From Chthonomonadaceae bacterium (GTDB lineage Bacteria; Armatimonadota; Chthonomonadetes; Chthonomonadales; Chthonomonadaceae), in contig JACMPS010000168.1 in assembly GCA_014377395.1 (NCBI GenBank), positions 1-10,049 of the forward strand: a stretch of 10,049 nt of DNA, in the 5' to 3' direction. The position numbers were made by a program, and so were the translations under genes. The notes beneath the pieces were generated by a model. That model ran no database searches. It worked only from the letters and a program-made list of their open reading frames with translations, and was not told the origin of the DNA. Shown here in pieces: positions 5,749 to 10,049 of the stretch (the stretch's first letter is position 1; the number at the start of each line of letters is the position of its first letter).

Positions 5749-7098
5749 ATGCCTCTCTCCACTCTCCCCGACCTGACGACCGAGTCCTTTGTGACTTCTC
5801 CAAAAACAGTGCCGCTTTCCGTCGCGAAGATTTTCCGCCTGTGGTTGCCGCTTGCGATCAGTTTCGAGCTGATGATGTTGGAGGGGCCCGCCGTGCAGGG
5901 TGCTGTTGGCAGATTGCCCGATGCCAAACTTCACCTCGCTTCGTGGAGCCTCACAATGGCACTTTCACTACTTATCGAAAGCCCCGTGATTATGTTGCTT
6001 TCGACCGCGATTGCGCTGGTGAAAGACGAAAGTTCCTATCGAGCGTTGCGCCGATTTATGCTGAATATGTCGCTGTGGTGTACGGTACTCACGGGTCTGG
6101 TTGCCTTTACGCCGCTCTTCGATTTGATCGCGGGAAAGATCATGGGACAGCCGCAGAACATTATCGAGGCGGCACGTCCCGCAATGCGAATTATGCTTTT
6201 CTGGACTGCGGCGATTGCATGGAGACGTTTCTATCAGGGAATTCTGGTGCGCTACGGGCATACGCGCATGGTCTCCTGGGGAACCGCAATTCGGCTCTGT
6301 TCAGCGATCTTTGCGGTACTTTTGCTTGTCTCCTTAAAGCAGTTTTCAGGATCGGAAGTCTGCGCGATTGCGATTATGACGGCGGTGATTACCGAAGCGA
6401 TAGCGACTACCTTTTTTGCGTTGCCCATTGTGAGACGAGAGGTGCTTTCAACTCATGTGGAGGAAGCGGGCTTAACTCAGCGTAGCATCTGGCAATTTCA
6501 TGCGCCGCTTGCCGCCACGACCCTGCTCATTTTGCTTGCCCAACCAATCACTTCGGCGGCACTGGCGCGGCTACCTCACGCGGTGGACACGCTGGCGGCG
6601 TGGCCCGTCGCCTACATGGTGCTACTTGTTATTCGTGGGTGGGGGCTCGCACTTCAGGAAATTTCGGTGGCACAGGCTCTCAAGCCCGAAGCTCGCGAAG
6701 CCCTCAAGCGGTTTACGTGGATTGTCGGGTGGATCAGCCTTTCCGTAACGATCATTCTTGCACTGACACCGCTCCTCGAAATCTACCTGACACGGGTACT
6801 GAAACTTCCCCCCGAACTGCATGACTCCGTGCGTCTCGGTGTGGGGATCGCGGTGATCTTACCATTGATCACGGCACTCGGTTCGTGGGTACGCGGCGTT
6901 CTCGTCACTCACAAGCGGACACAAACCGTCTATCGTGGCATGGGAATCAACCTCACGCTTCATGCCGCCTTGCTGGCTCTGGGGGTCTGGCTACAACTGC
7001 CGGGAATGTGGGTGGCGGCGGTTGCATTCACACTTGCCTCTGTTGGGGAGTATATCTATCTGGTGCGTTCACTTCCCCCTGTGGCGAATAATGAGTGA
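5749..7098 (+). CDS. ANKH-like (progressive ankylosis family) MATE-fold membrane transporter
   Basis: 449 residues, polytopic inner-membrane protein with about twelve hydrophobic segments from residue 28 on. Landmarks recall the ANKH family of the MOP/MATE-like transporters: FRLWLPLAISFE then GPAVQGAVGRLP (46-57), ESPVIMLL (77-84), RRFM..TPLFDLIAG, WRRFYQGILVRYG (158-170) and GTAIRL (178-183). The second half repeats the plan: PLAATTLLILLAQPITSAALARLP (about 247-270) mirrors residues 34-57, as expected for the two-fold pseudosymmetry of this superfamily. Vertebrate ANKH exports ATP/citrate and thereby pyrophosphate; the substrate of bacterial homologues is unknown to me. ATG 5749 has only a weak GAAAGA upstream; the nearby ATG 5741 is in another frame that stops at once. 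It precedes the metal-handling genes by about 100 bases but probably has its own promoter, so a functional link is open. A plain MATE or flippase-like transporter is the alternative. Confidence 0.68.
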   Translation: MPLSTLPDLTTESFVTSPKTVPLSVAKIFRLWLPLAISFELMMLEGPAVQGAVGRLPDAKLHLASWSLTMALSLLIESPVIMLLSTAIALVKDESSYRALRRFMLNMSLWCTVLTGLVAFTPLFDLIAGKIMGQPQNIIEAARPAMRIMLFWTAAIAWRRFYQGILVRYGHTRMVSWGTAIRLCSAIFAVLLLVSLKQFSGSEVCAIAIMTAVITEAIATTFFALPIVRREVLSTHVEEAGLTQRSIWQFHAPLAATTLLILLAQPITSAALARLPHAVDTLAAWPVAYMVLLVIRGWGLALQEISVAQALKPEAREALKRFTWIVGWISLSVTIILALTPLLEIYLTRVLKLPPELHDSVRLGVGIAVILPLITALGSWVRGVLVTHKRTQTVYRGMGINLTLHAALLALGVWLQLPGMWVAAVAFTLASVGEYIYLVRSLPPVANNE

Positions 7099-7125
7099 TC
7101 TTCGATGATTCCGTCCGGTTCGGGA

Positions 7126-7147
7126 ACGTATCTCATGGGGAATACGT
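7126..7147. repeat. Inverted repeat ACGTAT-N10-ATACGT
   Basis: Perfect 6-bp arms at 7126-7131 and 7142-7147, in the gap between the transporter and the metal-handling genes. It lacks a T-run and is probably not a terminator. It could be a second protein-binding site upstream of the CsoR-like palindrome. Confidence 0.3.
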
Positions 7148-7148
7148 C

Positions 7149-7180
7149 TTACTAGATAAGATACCCCGGCAGGGTATGCT
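7149..7180 (+). promoter_or_regulatory. CsoR-like operator ATACCCCGGCAGGGTAT in the promoter of the metal-handling genes
   Basis: ATACCC (7161-7166) and GGGTAT (7172-7177) are perfect inverted arms around CGGCA. Copper-sensing CsoR repressors bind operators of this TACCC/GGGTA type. A possible promoter, TTACTA (7149-7154) and TATGCT (7175-7180) with a 20-base spacer, is overlapped by the palindrome. The long spacer would also suit a MerR-type activator such as CueR. Neither regulator is encoded in the window, so the assignment rests on the motif and on the Cys/Met/His-rich products downstream. Confidence 0.5.
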
Positions 7181-7201
7181 CTCTCTAATTTTAATCTCAA
7201 A

Positions 7202-7702
7202 ATGCGAACTCTAAGACCCTTACAACTTTTGCTGGCATTATGGCTCACCCTCACTTCGGTGGTGTCGGGGAGTTGCCTTGCCCTTTCCTCCCCTCAAGTG
7301 AACGCAGGGGTAGCGCAAAGTTCTGTCTCTCTGATGTCGAAACAATCGGCAAACCCATGCTGTTGCCCCGACCCGGCAAAAATGCAACGTGAGATGCCCT
7401 GTTGTGCCGAACCGAAGACGATGCACGACAGCGCAACTTCCGTTTCCTTGCCTCCCGCTCACTCTTCACAACTTAATCAGACAGGTTGCGGTTGTGCGTT
7501 CACGCCGCAGTCTCCGACTCGTGGACCAACTCAGGAGAAAACACGTTTTCTTACAGTTGAGGCTCTATCCTTCGTGCAGTCCTCGACCTTATTTACGTCC
7601 TCCTTGTCGGCAGAAGTGCAAATTGATTGCACCTCCGACCTCTACCTCTATTGCACTGCTTTTTCTCTGTTGCCTTCTCGTGCCCCGCCCGTACTCGCCT
7701 GA
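7202..7702 (+). CDS. Small secreted cysteine-rich protein, putative metal-binding
   Basis: 166 residues. Residues 1-27 are a Sec signal peptide: basic start (MRTLR), hydrophobic core LLLALWLTLTSVVSG, likely cut near SCLA/LSS. The mature part carries clustered ligands: NPCCCPDPAKM, MPCCAEP.TMH, PPAHSS and TGCGCAF. It ends in RAPPVLA. The remaining 50 residues are Ser/Thr-rich and low in recognisable features. I do not recognise the family. CCC, CC and CGC clusters with nearby Met and His suggest binding of Cu(I) or another soft metal outside the cytoplasm; this is inference, supported by the CsoR-like site 25 bases upstream and the exported neighbours. No Shine-Dalgarno sequence precedes ATG 7202, so initiation may be leaderless or SD-independent. 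Short secreted proteins with paired Cys and a similar PP ending are common beside copper-efflux genes. Confidence 0.72.
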   Translation: MRTLRPLQLLLALWLTLTSVVSGSCLALSSPQVNAGVAQSSVSLMSKQSANPCCCPDPAKMQREMPCCAEPKTMHDSATSVSLPPAHSSQLNQTGCGCAFTPQSPTRGPTQEKTRFLTVEALSFVQSSTLFTSSLSAEVQIDCTSDLYLYCTAFSLLPSRAPPVLA

Positions 7703-7713
7703 TCCCGTCTTCT

Positions 7714-7733
7714 GAGACGCATACTGCGTTCTC
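7714..7733 (+). terminator. Possible weak terminator hairpin
   Basis: GAGACGCA-TAC-TGCGTTCTC forms an 8-pair stem with one bulged base, 12 bases after the stop codon of the Cys-rich protein gene. The following CCATTTACCTTTTATCC is T-rich but has no clean run. It may attenuate rather than end transcription into the next gene. Confidence 0.35.
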
Positions 7734-7827
7734 CCATTTACCTTTTATCCTTACAAAAACAAGATTTTACGCGCCTGAGTGATCGAAGAGAACCGGCTTT
7801 AATAGGTGACTCTCTGTCTCTTCAGCC

Positions 7828-9057
7828 ATGAAAATGGACATTAAAACCATGAAAAGAACTGCAACTCTGTTCTCCGTTGCCGCGCTTTCCCTTCTCGGCT
7901 TGTCGGTGTTTGCACAGACAAAGCCCCTTGAGAAAAAAGTCGGCAAGTACGCTGTCACAATTCGAGTTCCCGAAGCGATCTACGCCGGGGAAGTAACCGA
8001 CATTGAATTTCGGCTTGGCGACACAAGTAACAACGACCCGATTTTAGGCGCGGCAGGAGTGCTGAAAGCGAAAACCTCCGCAAAAATCACGATGCCCGCA
8101 ATGCCGGGTATGCCCGTCCAGACTCCTAGGGTTCATGCGGAAGGGGTTCCCGGCGAGTACGGTGTCGAGACCTATTTCCCGCATGGCGGCGAGTACCAAA
8201 TTGAACTCGAACTAACGCCTCCTGGAGACGCTACCCCGGTAAAAGTCTCCTTTATCGTGGACGTGAAAGACGCTGAGTCCGCTAAAAATCGTAAGCCAAA
8301 ACCGAAGCCTTTTTATGCGGAGCTACTCGATAAGCCGACTGCAAAAGCGGGAGAGCCAACTCCTCTTCATATCGCCATTCGGGACACAAGTACAAAACAA
8401 ATTGTCAAGGATTTCGACGTGGCGCACACGCAAATCTTTCACTTAATTATCGTTTCCAAAGACCTGAGTTGGTTTGTTCACGAGCATCCGGTACAGCAAT
8501 CCGACGGCTCTTTCACGATTGATCAGACGTTTCCGGCGGGTGGAGAATACCGAATCTTTGCCGATGTTGCCCCTAAAGGTGCAGGATCGCAGGTTTTGCC
8601 TGTGACGCTGAAAGTCACGGGAGACGCCCCAAAAGCGAACCCAGTTCTCGTGCCGACTCCCTTGACGATGGAAGTGGACGGGATCAAAGCAACGCTTCAA
8701 TCTGCGGATTCGCCCCTGCCAATCGGAAAGAGTACGCCGTTAACGTTTGTACTGACTGACGCGAAAACAGGAGCGAAATTGACCGACCTCGAACCGTACC
8801 TCGGTGCAATGGGACACCTAATCTTGATCAATCAGGACGGACAGACCTTTGTTCACAGCCACCCGATGGAAGACGACGCTTCGAATCTCTCAGCGAAAAG
8901 TGGAAGCGTGATGTTCAACGCTCGCTTTCCAAAAGCGGGACTGTACAAAGCGTGGGGACAGTTCGGGCGGGGCGGAAAAGTAGTCACCATTCCCTTTGTC
9001 GTGCGTGTGAACGAAGACCAAAGTAAAGCGATTAAGCCACTCAGGAGCGTTAAGTGA
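7828..9057 (+). CDS. Secreted triple-domain YtkA/FixH-like protein, putative metal (copper) handling
   Basis: 409 residues. The signal peptide ends at SVFA/QT (A29). ATG 7828 is the longest start; ATG 7849 (MKRTATLF) would give a more typical signal peptide, and no good ribosome binding site decides between them. Three related beta-rich segments follow. The first (about 38-150) has the YtkA-like VGKYAVTIRVPE...MPAMPGMP (Met 89-95)...GEYGVETYFPHGGEYQIEL. The second (about 165-265) has HLIIVSKDLSWFVHEHP (H218, H220) and FPAGGEYRIFADV. The third (about 280-395) has HLILINQDGQTFVHSHP (H343, H345) and FPKAGLYKAWGQFGRGGKV. The repeated HLI...FVH.HP...FP..G.Y pattern shows internal duplication and offers clustered His and Met ligands. 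Such domains occur beside heavy-metal efflux genes, where they may bind or deliver copper in the periplasm; direct function is unproven. Its TGA overlaps the GTG of the next gene. Confidence 0.75.
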   Translation: MKMDIKTMKRTATLFSVAALSLLGLSVFAQTKPLEKKVGKYAVTIRVPEAIYAGEVTDIEFRLGDTSNNDPILGAAGVLKAKTSAKITMPAMPGMPVQTPRVHAEGVPGEYGVETYFPHGGEYQIELELTPPGDATPVKVSFIVDVKDAESAKNRKPKPKPFYAELLDKPTAKAGEPTPLHIAIRDTSTKQIVKDFDVAHTQIFHLIIVSKDLSWFVHEHPVQQSDGSFTIDQTFPAGGEYRIFADVAPKGAGSQVLPVTLKVTGDAPKANPVLVPTPLTMEVDGIKATLQSADSPLPIGKSTPLTFVLTDAKTGAKLTDLEPYLGAMGHLILINQDGQTFVHSHPMEDDASNLSAKSGSVMFNARFPKAGLYKAWGQFGRGGKVVTIPFVVRVNEDQSKAIKPLRSVK

Positions 9058-10049
9058 GAGTAAGTAAATTCTTTGGAAAAATGGGAACATCAATGATTGC
9101 GCTGTGTCTTCTTGCCTCCCCGCTTTCGCGGGCGGCGTGGGCGCACGACGACGAGGACAAGCCGAAAACCCCGACCAAAGCGCAGAAAGACCTGAAAAAA
9201 GCGCGTGAGGCGATGGACGCCTATAAGACAAGTCTGACAAAAGCGGGCAAGTATTCGTGTTGCATGAAGATGCCGATGGGATCGAAAGTCGGGGGGTGTG
9301 ACACCTGCGCGAAAACGGTTGGCTCCTGCAACTGCGGCGCAAATCTGGCGGCGGGAAAGGGCGTTTGTGGGGAATGTTACGGTGCCTGGAAAGGCGGAAA
9401 AGGCAACTCCGCCTTTGGAAAAGTGGATGTCAAAATCCTGAAAGTCCTTTCTTCAGATCATCAGGCAATGTCGGGAATGGCTGGCATGACTTCGCCGAGC
9501 GACAAGGACAAAAACTCAAAAGACATGAGCGCGGTGGAGGTTACGCCGGAGCGCAAAGCCTACCTCGATGCGATGACCACTGCAAAGCGCACCCTCATTG
9601 GAGAGAAACGCTACGCCTGCTGTGTGGGGAACAGCGGCTGTGATGAGTGCGCTCACGAAGGTTATTGTCCCTGCGGCAAAAATCTGGCGAAGGACATGGA
9701 CGCCAAACCTACCGACAAAAAGCGCGGCATTTGCGGTCAGTGCCTCGATGGGCAACACGGCGGACATGGGCGGGTAGGGCAGGGGATAAAGCCCGATCAA
9801 ATGACCCTCGCTGAAATGGACGGCATGGGTCACATGATGAGTGGGACGCTCGGACCCTACCCGATGAATCAGGAAGGAAGCGGCACGTCGTGGCTTCCGC
9901 AATCCTCGCCGATGTATGGGAAAATGGGGATGTCGGGGCGATGGCGCACCATGCAAATGGGCAATGCCTACGGGGTGCTGAGCGATCCAGGAGGCCCACG
10001 TGGACAGGGCGAAATTTTCACGCCAACACAGTATATGTTTATGGCGCAA
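9054..10049 (+). CDS. Secreted protein: duplicated 8-Cys modules plus metal-locus 'SGTSW' domain, 3' end outside window
   Basis: An uninterrupted frame of at least 332 residues, still open at the window end. GTG 9054 overlaps the previous stop (GTGA), and AGGAG (9043-9047) lies 6 bases upstream, so translation is coupled. A Sec signal peptide ends near AAWA/HDDEDK, leaving a possible N-terminal His. Module 1 (about 50-117) has C69 C70, C82 C85, C92 C94, C105 C108. Module 2 (about 170-240) has C189 C190, C196 C199, C205 C207, C227 C230. Both follow CC..GCDxC-x5/6-CxCGxNLA..GxCGxC. A Met/His-rich linker (MDGMGHMMSG, about 255-264) leads to QEGSGTSWLPQSSPMYGKMGM...GGPRGQGE...MFMAQ. That segment resembles the start of a family of unknown function that I know from copper/metal-efflux loci and that is probably a membrane beta-barrel. 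The Cys spacing suggests two multinuclear metal sites. Metal binding is inferred; the reading frame is certain. Confidence 0.82.
   Translation, partial: MRVSKFFGKMGTSMIALCLLASPLSRAAWAHDDEDKPKTPTKAQKDLKKAREAMDAYKTSLTKAGKYSCCMKMPMGSKVGGCDTCAKTVGSCNCGANLAAGKGVCGECYGAWKGGKGNSAFGKVDVKILKVLSSDHQAMSGMAGMTSPSDKDKNSKDMSAVEVTPERKAYLDAMTTAKRTLIGEKRYACCVGNSGCDECAHEGYCPCGKNLAKDMDAKPTDKKRGICGQCLDGQHGGHGRVGQGIKPDQMTLAEMDGMGHMMSGTLGPYPMNQEGSGTSWLPQSSPMYGKMGMSGRWRTMQMGNAYGVLSDPGGPRGQGEIFTPTQYMFMAQ

Noticed and set aside
9516..10049. Open minus-strand frame of 177 codons at the window end.
   Set aside because: It is antisense to the plus-strand frame from 9054, which has a signal peptide, repeated Cys modules, a good ribosome binding site and coupling to the gene before it.
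1..10049. CRISPR arrays, tRNAs, insertion sequences and attachment-site repeats.
   Set aside because: By eye I saw no regularly spaced repeats, no tRNA-like cloverleaf with a CCA or T-loop motif, no transposase and no convincing direct repeats flanking the A/T-rich islet.

Overview
The window is bacterial chromosomal DNA. Secreted proteins with Sec signal peptides, a domain resembling proteins found beside Gram-negative metal-efflux genes, a meso-diaminopimelate pathway gene and a type A-like RNase P RNA suggest a diderm bacterium. Many starts have weak Shine-Dalgarno sequences. A phylum such as Armatimonadota would fit, but that is a guess; no marker here fixes the taxon.

Layout. (1) 1-1209 (+) is the 3' part of a 5'-nucleotidase/UshA-type metallophosphoesterase with two altered active-site motifs, closed by a strong terminator (1236-1273). 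(2) 1320-3672 (+) is a visibly more A/T-rich islet: an XRE-type repressor behind a promoter with a palindromic candidate operator, an overlapping ImmA/IrrE-like gene interrupted by one in-frame TAG, and a DUF3800 gene. This resembles an accessory (regulatory or defence-like) cassette. (3) 3625-3792 (-) is a probable small RNA gene with an extended -10 promoter and its own intrinsic terminator, which lies inside the 3' end of the DUF3800 gene. (4) 3874-4731 (-) is dapF, with rnpB (4925-5342, -) upstream of it. (5) 5343-5748 has no complete gene; it holds a start-less but protein-like reading frame on the minus strand. (6) 5749-7098 (+) is an ANKH-like/MATE-fold membrane transporter.

(7) 7161-10049 (+) looks like a copper or heavy-metal handling locus. 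A CsoR-like palindrome (ATACCC-N5-GGGTAT) precedes a small secreted Cys-rich protein, a secreted protein with three YtkA/FixH-like segments and paired HxHP motifs, and, overlapping it by GTGA, a large secreted protein that runs off the window. This last reading frame (9054 to the end) joins two copies of an eight-cysteine module to a Met/His-rich linker and a 'SGTSW' domain typical of metal-resistance loci.

How the parts may work together. In region 2 the XRE protein probably represses its own promoter, and the ImmA/IrrE-like partner would normally relieve that repression, but its zinc motif is atypical and its frame is broken. In region 7 the three exported proteins carry thiol, thioether and imidazole ligands and are arranged as a transcription unit, which suggests periplasmic or outer-membrane metal binding under control of a metal-sensing repressor encoded elsewhere.
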